Shown: positions 1 to 8,691, counted from the stretch's first letter. The stretch: DNA of 19,575 nucleotides from JBKSMP01 sp964582055 (GCA_964582055.1 CAZOPT010000017.1:1-19575); one strand, 5' to 3'. The notes: generated from the letters alone by a model not told the origin. Program-made: numbers and translations.

Positions 1-22
1 TGAATTAAAATATTCGAACCAT

Positions 23-2200
23 TTATACAAAATCCATTGGGTCAACATCCCACAAATCAATGATGGAAGATGGCATTTTAAAGTTGATTCGGATGTTTTT
101 GAGCAATGGGAGCGTTTGCAGAATAGACGGGGTAAAGAGCAATAAATGCATGCGATAAAACCCATTAATCTTACTAATAGAAGGTGCAATAGGTCCTAGA
201 AGTTCGACAGTTGATGGTAAAGCTTTTTGTAGACATTTTGACCATTTTTGAATGACATATTGCAACGTAGACTCAGAACGGCTACGAAAGATATGACGAA
301 TCATATGGCGAAAAGGTGGATAAGCATAGTGTTTTCGCAATTGATATTCTTGTTCAAGAAAGCTTTGTACATCTTGTTGAATGCCATAACGGATAGAGGT
401 TGTATCGGGATTAAAGGATTGCACAACAACTTCTCCAGGATGTTGGGAACGTCCTGCACGACCACTAACTTGAACCAATAATTGAAAAGTACGTTCAGAA
501 ATGCGGAAATCTTCCGGAGTGGTTTGCGCGTCTGCTTGGATAACTCCGACAAGCGTAAGATCTGGAAAATCAAGCCCTTTTGCTAACATTTGCGTACCCA
601 CAATAATATCGTATCGATGTTCTAAAACCGCTTGATACCAATCCGAATATTGTTGAATAACATCGGTATCTAAACGCAATATACGTACATTTTTGTAAAA
701 TTGTTGCAAGCACGTTTCAACACGTTGTGTACCTAAGCCTCTGCTTAATTTTAAAGGGGTTTTACAAATATTGCAAAGGATTTGAAAAGGCTCTTTATAA
801 TCACACAAATGGCAGTGCAAACGATTATCTTTTTTATGATAAACGAGATTAGTATGACAGTGAGGACAAGCTAAGCGTTTTTCACACTTTGGACAATACA
901 AATAAGGAGCGTAGCCACGTCGATTTAGAAACAACAAAATTTGTTCTTTACGATCCAAACGTTCATTTATCTTTTCACGCAATAAATTAGACAATAAAAA
1001 CGTACCTTCAAAATTAGGTTTTTCATGACGCATATCTACCAAGTGCATTTTCGGTAGCAATTGTCCTAAAGGTCTGGCTTTAAGTGCATGGAAAAAGTAC
1101 TTACCATTATGTGCGTTTGTCCAAGATTCGACAGAAGGGGTAGCACTTCCTAAAACACAAACAGATTGCGTAACAAAAGCACGATAAACTGCCAGATCAC
1201 GTCCATGATAACGCGGATTTTCAGACTGTTTGTAAGAAGGCTCATGTTCCTCATCAACAATAACAAGACCTAATTGTGGCAAAGGTACAAAAAGTGCAGA
1301 ACGGGTCCCCAAAAGAACGTCTATGTTTCCTGATAATGCCTGTTGCCAAGTACGCAATTTTTCCGTATCGCTTAAACGACTATGCCAAACAGCAATGCGA
1401 ATACCAGAAGTTTGTAAACGACTTTTTAATTTCGTAAGAGCTTGCTCTGATAGTGTGATTTCAGGAACCAAATAGAGGGTTTGTTTTTGAAGCGTTTTGG
1501 CTTTTAAAATCAGTGAATGATAAATTTCTGTTTTCCCAGAACCAGTAATTCCCCAAAGTAAATGTGTAGAACTTTGTGGATCTGTTAAATGTCTCGATAT
1601 GGCTTGAAAAACAGCATTTTGTTCCTCTGTTAAAGGACAAGTAGAAGTAGTATCGACGACATTTAAACAAGTGTTTTCAGCTATAAAACCTTCTACATAT
1701 CCTTTGTTGATTAAAGCATTTAAGGTTTGTGTTTGTTTGGGAAAAACGTTTTTAAAAGCTTCTAAAGAACTATTAGAATGCTTTACAAGCCAATTATAAA
1801 CTATCTGCTGTTGCTTACTACGCGCATTGAAATTCGGTTGTAGATGAGTTACACGCAAACAATAATTCACCGGAAAAGGTTTTCCTTTTCGAATAAGTGC
1901 GGGTAAAGCCGTCTCAAGAGCCGCCAGTATTGTACTGCCATAATATCGTGTAAGCCATTGAACAAGCTTTATTCCGTCTTTATTGACAATAGGTTGTGAA
2001 TAGATACATTCTAAAATGGGCAAGAATTTAAAATTAGGATCTGGAGAATCTTCATAAATTTTACTGACTAAACCCAAGTGAGGCTTGTTTTTAATAGCGA
2101 TACGAACCAAAAACCCTTCTTCAATAGGTTCCTCACTTCGATATACAAGTGCATTGGGAATTCCAGAAAGCGGCAGAACTTCTGCGAAAAATTCTGTCAT
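23..2200 (-). CDS. priA: Primosomal replication-restart helicase PriA
   Basis: PriA is the 3'-5' superfamily 2 DNA helicase that recognises abandoned replication forks and reloads the replisome in the cytoplasm. The 725-residue product is full length for the family. An N-terminal DNA-binding region is followed by the Walker A motif GITGSGKT (217-224), the Walker B/DEAH-type box DEEH (316-319) and GSATPS (351-356). Eight paired cysteines (436/439, 445/448, 463/466, 476/479) form the two zinc sites typical of PriA. A GTQML and QVSGRAGR helicase end follows. The ATG start lies 3 nt after the stop of the upstream lipoprotein gene, with a weak GGTAAG ribosome site overlapping that stop, so the two genes are probably co-transcribed. 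Nothing is missing or broken. Confidence 0.97.
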   Translation of the reverse strand: MTEFFAEVLPLSGIPNALVYRSEEPIEEGFLVRIAIKNKPHLGLVSKIYEDSPDPNFKFLPILECIYSQPIVNKDGIKLVQWLTRYYGSTILAALETALPALIRKGKPFPVNYCLRVTHLQPNFNARSKQQQIVYNWLVKHSNSSLEAFKNVFPKQTQTLNALINKGYVEGFIAENTCLNVVDTTSTCPLTEEQNAVFQAISRHLTDPQSSTHLLWGITGSGKTEIYHSLILKAKTLQKQTLYLVPEITLSEQALTKLKSRLQTSGIRIAVWHSRLSDTEKLRTWQQALSGNIDVLLGTRSALFVPLPQLGLVIVDEEHEPSYKQSENPRYHGRDLAVYRAFVTQSVCVLGSATPSVESWTNAHNGKYFFHALKARPLGQLLPKMHLVDMRHEKPNFEGTFLLSNLLREKINERLDRKEQILLFLNRRGYAPYLYCPKCEKRLACPHCHTNLVYHKKDNRLHCHLCDYKEPFQILCNICKTPLKLSRGLGTQRVETCLQQFYKNVRILRLDTDVIQQYSDWYQAVLEHRYDIIVGTQMLAKGLDFPDLTLVGVIQADAQTTPEDFRISERTFQLLVQVSGRAGRSQHPGEVVVQSFNPDTTSIRYGIQQDVQSFLEQEYQLRKHYAYPPFRHMIRHIFRSRSESTLQYVIQKWSKCLQKALPSTVELLGPIAPSISKINGFYRMHLLLFTPSILQTLPLLKNIRINFKMPSSIIDLWDVDPMDFV

Positions 2201-2203
2201 TTC

Positions 2204-2686
2204 TTACCAAGCAAAACTTTTTTGTGTTGTCAAAATCGCACCTTGTGGATCCAATAATTCAACTTGCCAAGCAATAATTTTCGTAGATGAAGAAAATTGC
2301 GGATGATCTGTAATACCTAAAATAAGCTCATTTTGAAAAATTAAAGAATGCCAAATCTCTGGGATTTCCCATTCATACCTAACTTCTTGCGGAGCATGTT
2401 GCGTGATAAATGAAACACGTATTTTTGAATGAGGAGGAATAAGCGACAAAGAATGATTAAATTTTACTGTAAGATAAAATCCTGACCGTTCTTTTTCATC
2501 CGTTCGCAAGATGCAACGTCCACCTTTTGACTCTCGTTGAGAAAAAGCTTCTACAATCCCTTTAAAACTGTCTTCTGTACGATAAGTCGCTGATAAAGTA
2601 TCAATGCTAAACTTCTTTTTTTGTACATGCTGACAACCTGCAAAAAGCATAAAAAAACATAAAAAAATAACTCCTGCGTTCTTCAT
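2204..2686 (-). CDS. Small predicted lipoprotein, function unknown
   Basis: The 160-residue product starts with a short lipoprotein signal peptide: a hydrophobic run at residues 5-16 and the lipobox-like FAGC with the cysteine at 18. F at -3 is slightly unusual. Gln at +2 argues for outer-membrane sorting under the usual rule. The mature part is hydrophilic with alternating strand-like segments and ends in an aromatic residue (FAW), which suggests a small beta domain. I recognise no family. It is the first protein gene of a unit with priA, 3 nt apart. Its ATG is only 5 nt after the encoded CCA of tRNA-Arg(CCT), so no separate ribosome site fits between them and it must be translated from the tRNA-processed transcript or from an internal site. 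Confidence 0.75.
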   Translation of the reverse strand: MKNAGVIFLCFFMLFAGCQHVQKKKFSIDTLSATYRTEDSFKGIVEAFSQRESKGGRCILRTDEKERSGFYLTVKFNHSLSLIPPHSKIRVSFITQHAPQEVRYEWEIPEIWHSLIFQNELILGITDHPQFSSSTKIIAWQVELLDPQGAILTTQKSFAW

Positions 2687-2691
2687 AAAAA

Positions 2692-2766
2692 TGGCGCCCG
2701 CACCCAGACTCGAACTGGGATTAACGGTTTAGGAAACCGCGGTTCTATCCCTTGAACTATGAGGGC
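2692..2766 (-). tRNA. tRNA-Arg (anticodon CCT)
   Basis: On the minus strand a 75-nt cloverleaf including encoded CCA can be folded. The anticodon loop is TTCCTAA with a 5-bp stem, the T arm is CCCAG/CTGGG around TTCGAGT, and the D arm is GTTC/GAAC. The 7-bp acceptor stem has one T-C mismatch at the fifth pair. The anticodon CCT reads AGG (Arg). It lies immediately upstream of the lipoprotein and priA genes on the same strand. Confidence 0.93.
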
Positions 2767-2922
2767 TCATTATATAAGCTGCCATGTTTTTACCCTTAGC
2801 ACAACTCTTTTCTCTAATAAAATTTGTAATGATATAAACAAACTATCTGTTCATAAAAATTTATTTTTTAATAGCTTGATTTTTTTAAAAAACTATTCAC
2901 ACTTTAGGTTAGTATTTTAAAA

Positions 2923-2997
<75 letters not shown>

Positions 2998-3003
2998 ATA
3001 ATT

Positions 3004-3078
3004 GCCGGCTTAGCTCAGTGGCAGAGCACCCGCCTTGTAAGCGGACGGTCGTCAGTTCAACTCTGACAGCCGGCTCCA
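3004..3078 (+). tRNA. tRNA-Thr (anticodon TGT)
   Basis: A 75-nt cloverleaf with encoded CCA has a perfect acceptor stem GCCGGCT/AGCCGGC, D arm GCTC/GAGC, anticodon stem CCGC/GCGG with loop CTTGTAA, and T arm GTCAG/CTGAC around TTCAACT. Anticodon TGT reads ACA/ACG-type Thr codons. It is the second gene of the Lys-Thr tRNA pair and faces the 3' end of the large minus-strand T3SS-type gene. Confidence 0.95.
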
Positions 3079-3111
3079 GTTTAGTTAGATTGTTTTTCAA
3101 TTTATAGGGTA

Positions 3112-4856
3112 TTAACTGTGCAAATTGGAAATAAGTGTTTTTTTCGTTTCAAACGAGCGGTTACGCAGTGTAGAGCAAAGCGAATCGATAGTATCCATTT
3201 TAGTACGCAAAGAGGTAATATCGGTATTAATGGTTTCAATAGCTGTGTTGATGTATTCCGATTTATTGGAAAAAGCAGTTGTCCAAGAATTAATTACACG
3301 GTTTTTTGCATCTGCTTCATCTCCCCAAGCATTCATATTTTGATAGTTATCATATTGTGCAACACTATTAGGTACAATTTCCTGAATAACAAGCTGTTTA
3401 GGAAGGTATTTTTCATCATTTTCTAAACTCCCAGTTTCCCATATAAGTATTTCCTTTTTGTCGCCTGAAGATACAATAATAGGACATTTTTCACTATAAC
3501 CAAAACTATATGCTCTCTTATAAAACATTGTACCCGTAAAACCAAAATCCTTACCATTATTCCCATTGTCATATGTAACCTCATAAGATGTATCGCCTTG
3601 TTTCCCCGTAAAAAGAACTTCTAAATCACCAGTAGTTATAGTTTCTAACTTTTTTATATTTATGGTTTCTTTATTTCCTTCATTATCCACTTTATTAAAA
3701 GTCACCCCCCCATTTGGATCATCCAAATATTCCGTATTATAAAGTGCATTTAAACCATTTTCATCTGCTCGCACTAATAAATAACGATGATTCACACCGT
3801 AATTAAAATCAGTATCTTTCTTTTCCTCATCTGTATCATGGCCTCCATCCTTTGTTGTATACGACAAAACAATGTAATTTACACCATCAACTTCTAATAG
3901 ATCGCGCATAGTACTACCACAAAAATAAGTTAAAGCTAAATGTGCACCATGAGGTATATTGTTCGTTCCTTCACTTTGACTTTCATTAAGCAGCTGTGCA
4001 GCACGATTAATAAATGTAAGATACTGATTATAAGCTTCGATATGCTTAGACTGTAAAGAAATATTATCGGTTATAGCCTTAGATTTAGCCTCTAAGCAAG
4101 AAGAGTAAGCATCTATAGATCCATCTCGATCAACTAGATATCCGACATAAAAAAGCTCAAACCCTCCCATACTTTCAGTAGCTTTTGTATCTGTATTACT
4201 TTCAATGTCAGGAACACATGGGTAACCTTTTTCGGGATCATCTGGAAAGACTTGATAATCAGAATCCTTTCCTTCCAAAATTAATTCATAGTAGTATCGA
4301 ATGTAACGTAATCGATCCAATAGATTAAGTTCACTAAAACATGATATTTTATGAGTATCATTTAGATCATTCGCATTTGAAACAGCGACTGTTATACCTC
4401 TGAGATTATCTAAAGTATTTGGTTTAATAAATTTTGCATCGTCAATTCCATAACCATAACTCGATTTATCCCAAGATTTTGTATTTGCATTATACTTTAA
4501 GCATGATTTGAATTCTGCTTTTACATCCGCAATGACCTTGTCAGCCATATAGAGCTCTGCTGACAATTCATGAACTTTTGCATTAACACATTCTTCTTCA
4601 GTTTGACCTGCAGATATACTATCTACTTTTAAATTTTTTAATTCGTTAATAGCGTCTTGCCCCTGCTTTATGGCATCATTCAGCTTGTTTAAAAGCAATA
4701 CAATCTTTTCCAAATAAAATGAATACGCTCGATAACCTTCTAGGCATTTACTATCTATCGTTTGCTCATTTATGGTTTTAGCTGAGGCATAGAACTCATT
4801 TGTTTTTTCTTTACGTATATCATCGTCTAGGGTTTCTTTCTTTATAATAAAATCAA
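3112..4856 (-). CDS. Large T3SS tip/translocator-like protein, paralogue C (5' end lost in gap)
   Basis: The reading frame is open from the stop at 3112 to the edge of the N gap at 4856, about 580 residues. An apparent start at 4713 is only an internal TTG: codons upstream of it stay open and encode RAYSFYL, which aligns with AYAYYL in paralogue A and AYKFYV in B. The true N-terminus, perhaps 55-65 residues, lies in the gap. Shared blocks are an N-terminal helix (YLEKIVLLLNKLNDAIKQGQ), FSELNLLDRLRYIRYYY, ELFYVGYLVDRDG plus a helical stretch, VNYIVL, YLPKQL, and a C-terminal coiled coil starting SWTTAFSNKSEYINTAIETI. No membrane segment is seen. The C-terminal helix and the gene context suggest a needle-tip (LcrV/IpaD-like) role. 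That is inference, and an effector or hydrophilic translocator remains possible. Confidence 0.6.
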
Positions 4857-4956
4857 NNNNNNNNNNNNNNNNNNNNNNNNNNNNNNNNNNNNNNNNNNNN
4901 NNNNNNNNNNNNNNNNNNNNNNNNNNNNNNNNNNNNNNNNNNNNNNNNNNNNNNNN
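4857..4956. other. Assembly gap of 100 N between paralogues C and B
   Basis: Exactly 100 N replace unknown sequence. The flanks do not overlap each other. Compared with paralogue A, the hidden DNA should contain roughly the last 75-80 residues of paralogue B, any spacer, and the first 55-65 residues of paralogue C. The real gap is therefore probably 400 bp or more, and 100 is a nominal length. Confidence 0.97.
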
Positions 4957-6666
4957 TTATATCATTACTGCCACACCCATAAATACTATTCATAGTTATA
5001 GTTGTAATATCGAGTTCTTTCGGCAGGAAGTTTTTATGATGGCTGTAGTCATTATCATTACTAATACGTGCAAGTAAAACTTCCTTATTTGCTGTATTTT
5101 TGCAATCAATTTCAGTATCATATTTAAATCCATTATAAAATGTCACATTAGAAAATTCTGCATTAGTAAAAGGATCTTTTACATTTACGGAGTTTCCTAA
5201 TGCATCATCTTTACTCATTCTATCACTAAAATAAGGACTATCGGAAGCATACTTTTCTATATATGTAGATGCTCCAGCATCTACACGTACCAAAAGATAA
5301 TATCCACTTCCTGAAATATGATATCCATCCACAATCTTCGTTTTATTATCAGAATCATCATTATCACGCTGCAAAATAAGGTAATCAACGGTTTCACCAT
5401 CTATACTTAATTGCTTTATACCTCTAGCAAAACCATTACAAACCAAAACAACAATAGCATAAGTTGTTTTAGGAACTCCAGTATCTTTGCTTCTTCCATT
5501 AAGATACATGGATGCTTTTGTAAGGTAGGCTAGATACGTATTAATAGCTTTTATACGCAAGGATTCAATTTCGATGTTTTTTAATAATGCAATCGATTTA
5601 AATTCAATAAAAGAACATAAAGCACCTATTGGTCCATCTCGATCAACTAGATATCCAATGTAAAAAAGTTCTAGTTGTCCTGTCGTGTATGTTTCTTGGT
5701 TGTAAGCTGTACTCTTGGGAACACTAACTGCAGGATAAGCTTCCTCTGGTTCGTTATTAGGAAAAAGTGAATCGGTTTTACCAGAATTACAATCGTAATA
5801 TAATTTTATATACTTTAACCGATCTAACAAATTAAGTTCGTTGAAACATTCGATAATTTTGCTTTTTGGACTGCTACCAGGATAGGTAGGAATTTTATCC
5901 TTCCTCAAATCAGCGTAATTAGTATGCTTATTTTCTAATTGAGTTGAAGCATACTCTGAAGCACTTTTCTCCTCTTCTATAATCTTAAAAACATCTTCTT
6001 CTGGATCATATGCATAATGATAAGAAAACTCAATTTCAATCTTTTTGCAAAACGTATCTAAAANNNNNNNNNNNNNNNNNNNNNNNNNNNNNNNNNNNNN
6101 NNNNNNNNNNNNNNNNNNNNNNNNNNNNNNNNNNNNNNNNNNNNNNNNNNNNNNNNNNNNNNNTATGCATAATGATAAGAAAACTCAATTTCAATCTTTT
6201 TGCAAAACGTATCTAAAATCTGCAATCGTGTAAGTTTATTGTCCGTATAATTTGCTAAAATAGCTTGTGCTTCAGTTATATAACTATTCAATTCGTTAAT
6301 CTTCTTAATAATTTGATTTACGTAAAATTTATAAGCAATATTACTTTCGATAGAATCATCACAAATATCTCTAAAAATACTTTTATAAAGACTATTACAC
6401 TCTTGTTTACAATCATACTCTCTAATAGGGAATTGACCACATTTACAATTTTCATCAGAACAATTGCATTTATTAGGAAAATTTTTATTAAAAATATTAG
6501 CTAGTTTTTGGGCTAATGTATTTCTAACACTTTCGTAATAACCAGTTCTTGAAGGGTCTTTATCGTCACCAAACTTACCTAGACAATCAGCTTTGCTCGC
6601 TGGTGGTATATATCCATCCGATACAACAGAAAATCCGAAAAATTTTGGTACAGAAGAAACAGTCAT
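4957..6666 (-). CDS. Large T3SS tip/translocator-like protein, paralogue B (one gene split by an artefactual gap; 3' end lost)
   Basis: The start is ATG at 6666 (MTVSSVPKFFG), sharing its A with the stop of the upstream 119-residue gene (TAATG). The frame runs into the N block at 6064-6163. The 55 bp on both sides of that block are identical (6009-6063 and 6164-6218). If that duplicate and the N are collapsed, the frame continues without a stop (HYA-YDPEEDVFKIIEEEK) into FNELNLLDRLKYIKLYY and ELFYIGYLVDRDG, giving about 518 residues before the second gap. An apparent start at 5908 is an internal TTG. The N-terminus has a helix pair (AYKFYVNQIIKKINELNSYI) like A and C. It also has a private cysteine-rich stretch (Cys 67, 69, 74, 76, 86, 90). 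The C-terminal coiled coil lies in the 4857-4956 gap. The proposed role is as for paralogue C. Confidence 0.6.
6009..6218. repeat. 55-bp identical gap flanks around 100 N (contig overlap)
   Basis: Bases 6009-6063 and 6164-6218 are the same 55 bases in the same orientation, ending exactly at the N block and starting exactly after it. Two contigs that end in the same word of assembly k-mer size and were scaffolded without merging would produce this. Collapsing the duplicate restores one open frame through paralogue B, which supports the artefact reading over a biological repeat. Confidence 0.9.
6064..6163. other. Assembly gap of 100 N, probably without missing sequence
   Basis: Exactly 100 N are flanked by a perfect 55-bp duplication. 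Removing 155 bp (the N plus one copy) joins the two halves of paralogue B in frame, so probably nothing is missing here. Confidence 0.95.
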
Positions 6667-7025
6667 TAGATAATCCGATTGAGGGGTACTTTACCTTTTA
6701 ATTTAGGTGTTAAGGCATTATAATCCGATTGATTTTCAGAATCAGGCAGTGTTGGAGCATTCCTTTTCTCCTGAAGTAGAATTTCATGATCTGATTTTTG
6801 CGAAAGTGGAATAAGCGATTCTAATGCATGGATCATATTTTTTTCTTCAGGATTAATCTCTTTTAGCATTTTAATCGTTGCTTCCAAATTTTCCTTAGTC
6901 AACAAACTGTCTTTAATGTTACCCGTTCTTGTGGAACTAAAAAACTCTTTCAAGTTTTTTAACCGTTGCTTAAGTTGTTCCAATTCTTCCAATGTTTTTT
7001 GGATTTTTTTATTCTGGGGTTCCAT
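6666..7025 (-). CDS. Small coiled-coil protein coupled to paralogue B, possible T3SS chaperone
   Basis: The 119-residue product is highly charged and helical. Leu-rich heptads fill residues about 8-31 (KTLEELEQLKQRLKNLKEFF), a second helix covers about 43-74, and the tail is basic and proline-containing, ending KVPLNRII. There is no signal peptide or membrane segment. Its stop overlaps the start of paralogue B (TAATG), so the two are translationally coupled. In Yersinia and Pseudomonas a small helical chaperone (LcrG/PcrG, about 95-100 residues) sits directly before the tip protein gene. Size, position and coiled coil fit such a partner, but I see no decisive sequence homology. The ATG at 7025 follows a sigma-54-like promoter by about 14 nt. 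A needle-complex or regulatory part is an alternative. Confidence 0.65.
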   Translation of the reverse strand: MEPQNKKIQKTLEELEQLKQRLKNLKEFFSSTRTGNIKDSLLTKENLEATIKMLKEINPEEKNMIHALESLIPLSQKSDHEILLQEKRNAPTLPDSENQSDYNALTPKLKGKVPLNRII

Positions 7026-7038
7026 ATAAAACTGTTAA

Positions 7039-7054
7039 AGCATATACAGTGCCA
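7039..7054 (-). promoter_or_regulatory. Sigma-54-type promoter before the 119-residue gene
   Basis: The minus strand reads TGGCACTGTATATGCT: GG and GC are 10 bp apart, as in the -24/-12 consensus TGGCAC-N5-TTGCW, with one mismatch (A for the first T of TTGC). It continues TTTAA, as in the two other copies of this element in the window. The expected start of transcription is near 7028, only about 3 nt before the ATG. Confidence 0.65.
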
Positions 7055-7101
7055 AAGTGCTTAAATACTTAACTTTGTTATTTTAAGTAGTAGTTTTGTT
7101 A

Positions 7102-7139
7102 GAAAAATTTTCCGAAACTGGAAAAATTTTCCTAAACTT
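7102..7139. repeat. 19-bp tandem repeat in the divergent intergenic region, possible activator site
   Basis: Two adjacent 19-bp units, GAAAAATTTTCCGAAACTG and GAAAAATTTTCCTAAACTT, match at 17 of 19 positions. Each contains a near-palindromic GAAAAATTTTCC core. They lie 74-111 bp upstream of the predicted sigma-54 start for the 119-residue gene and 32-69 bp upstream of the lipase ATG. Two turns of helix per unit would place two sites on one DNA face. An enhancer for a sigma-54 activator, or a repressor site for the lipase, is plausible; neither is shown. Confidence 0.5.
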
Positions 7140-7170
7140 TTTTTAATTTCTGCCGCTCTAATTTTACGCT

Positions 7171-8679
7171 ATGCAAATAAATACAAAACACATTGGTTTA
7201 CTGTGCGCTTCTGTTTTAAATGGTTCTTTATTCGCTGCGATTGACGGACCACTGGTTCAAGAATACCAAGGCAAAATACAAGTTAACGAATTGTTTACAG
7301 AAAGGTTGGTAAATGATCTGCATTATCTGATCAAACGAAGTTATCGACTTACACGCAGAGAAAAAGATGCTTACGATTATACAACACCCGATAAATTGAT
7401 GACAGACCGTTATAGTCATCTACGTTATCGTGATTCCGAATGCCACGATTGGTTTATGTTGAAACCATTTGCTGGAACACATGGAACCAATGGTTTAAAT
7501 GGCGCACTAAAATTTGCTAACGGAGTAGAAGCGGATTATCCAGGATTTGTAGCTTTGTTGCAACAAGAAAACATGCCTCCTATTATTGCTGTCATATTTC
7601 GCGGATCTCAATCACGGTCATTTCAACCACTTAACGGTATTCTAGGACCCAGCTGGCTTACAAACTTCTCTGCAAGCAAAATGGAATGTCCTGAGTCTGT
7701 TAACTTAGATGGAGCATTATTTCATAAAGGTTTTTTAGAAAAGTACTTATCCTCTCGACTAAATGTTATGAGTGATATATGTACTCTATGGAAGAAAATC
7801 CCTAAAGAACAAAGAGAACAAACACGTTTCATCATTACAGGTCATAGTCAAGGAGCTGCGCTTACAATTCCAGCTGCGTTAGATCTTACAAAAAATTTTT
7901 TACCCCAATTACTGGGTGAAAATTTCAATAATATAGAAACACCACGTTTATTTGTTTACGCTTTATCAGGACCTAATTCTGTTGGTAATCGAGAGACTAA
8001 AAACATGATCAATGAAATAGTAGGCCGTAATAATATCATTCGACACAACAGTATTTTTGATATTGTAACTTATGTATGTTTAGGTAAACATTATGATCAT
8101 TGGTTATATAATCTTTTATTTAAAACGGTTGCTGGAGTTGAAGCAGGGTATTTACCAGTAGGACACTTAGCAATTGATGATTCGTTGACTCTATTTTCAA
8201 AGGGCCTTTACTATAATGGCGAATGGGAATTATTAAACTGTATTGAAGAGATAGATATTTATTGTAAAAACGTTTACAATAACGCTGTTTTATCTTATCG
8301 CAGCAATCATAGTTTTTTAAGTTTATTTTATAAGGGAATTGCAGCTTGGCATCTAGCCCATGGATTGAGTGAAATCGGCGGTATAGAAAACTTTGTATGT
8401 ATTAATCACTATGCAAGTTTAACAGCCAATTGTATTTCATTTAGTCATGATAGAAAAACCAGAGCAATGAGCATCACAAAACTTGAAACAAGTGAAGGTG
8501 CTTCCTTTGACCCTCGTTTGCCGGAATGTAACTTGAACAATTGCTTAAAACGCGGTGATATTCATAGAAGTATAACGAAAGAATTAGCGGATTATGACTC
8601 GCCTGAACAAGTCTTTATTCCAGAACTTTCACGTCACCAATCGGTTGGTTTAGATGATTATGAATCTGAAGAAGCTTAA
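7171..8679 (+). CDS. Class 3 lipase-like alpha/beta hydrolase, putative secreted effector
   Basis: The 502-residue protein has the features of the Lipase_3 family (fungal-type triacylglycerol lipases). VIFRGS lies at the oxyanion strand, and the nucleophile elbow GHSQG has Ser226 preceded by a hydrophobic strand (FIIT). GPNSVGNRE corresponds to the family's P-x-VGN element, Asp297 lies in SIFDIVTY, and His332 in LPVGHLAIDD. All three catalytic residues are therefore present and correctly ordered. The first 22 residues (MQINTKHIGLLCASVLNGSL) are weakly hydrophobic and could be a signal peptide or an N-terminal T3SS signal. About 150 C-terminal residues follow the hydrolase core and are not recognised. 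The gene sits between the two tip-like gene groups and is followed by a strong terminator. A phospholipase or acylhydrolase acting on host membranes is my inference. No clear ribosome site precedes the ATG. Confidence 0.78.
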   Translation: MQINTKHIGLLCASVLNGSLFAAIDGPLVQEYQGKIQVNELFTERLVNDLHYLIKRSYRLTRREKDAYDYTTPDKLMTDRYSHLRYRDSECHDWFMLKPFAGTHGTNGLNGALKFANGVEADYPGFVALLQQENMPPIIAVIFRGSQSRSFQPLNGILGPSWLTNFSASKMECPESVNLDGALFHKGFLEKYLSSRLNVMSDICTLWKKIPKEQREQTRFIITGHSQGAALTIPAALDLTKNFLPQLLGENFNNIETPRLFVYALSGPNSVGNRETKNMINEIVGRNNIIRHNSIFDIVTYVCLGKHYDHWLYNLLFKTVAGVEAGYLPVGHLAIDDSLTLFSKGLYYNGEWELLNCIEEIDIYCKNVYNNAVLSYRSNHSFLSLFYKGIAAWHLAHGLSEIGGIENFVCINHYASLTANCISFSHDRKTRAMSITKLETSEGASFDPRLPECNLNNCLKRGDIHRSITKELADYDSPEQVFIPELSRHQSVGLDDYESEEA

Positions 8680-8691
8680 TAGAGATTAAAC

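Noticed and set aside
3112..4713. A complete gene with its start at 4713.
   Set aside because: The codon is TTG. The frame stays open upstream to the gap and encodes the conserved block shared with the paralogues.
4853..5908. A separate gene starting at 5908.
   Set aside because: The start is a TTG inside an open frame that continues upstream to the N block and, after collapsing the 55-bp overlap, to the ATG at 6666.
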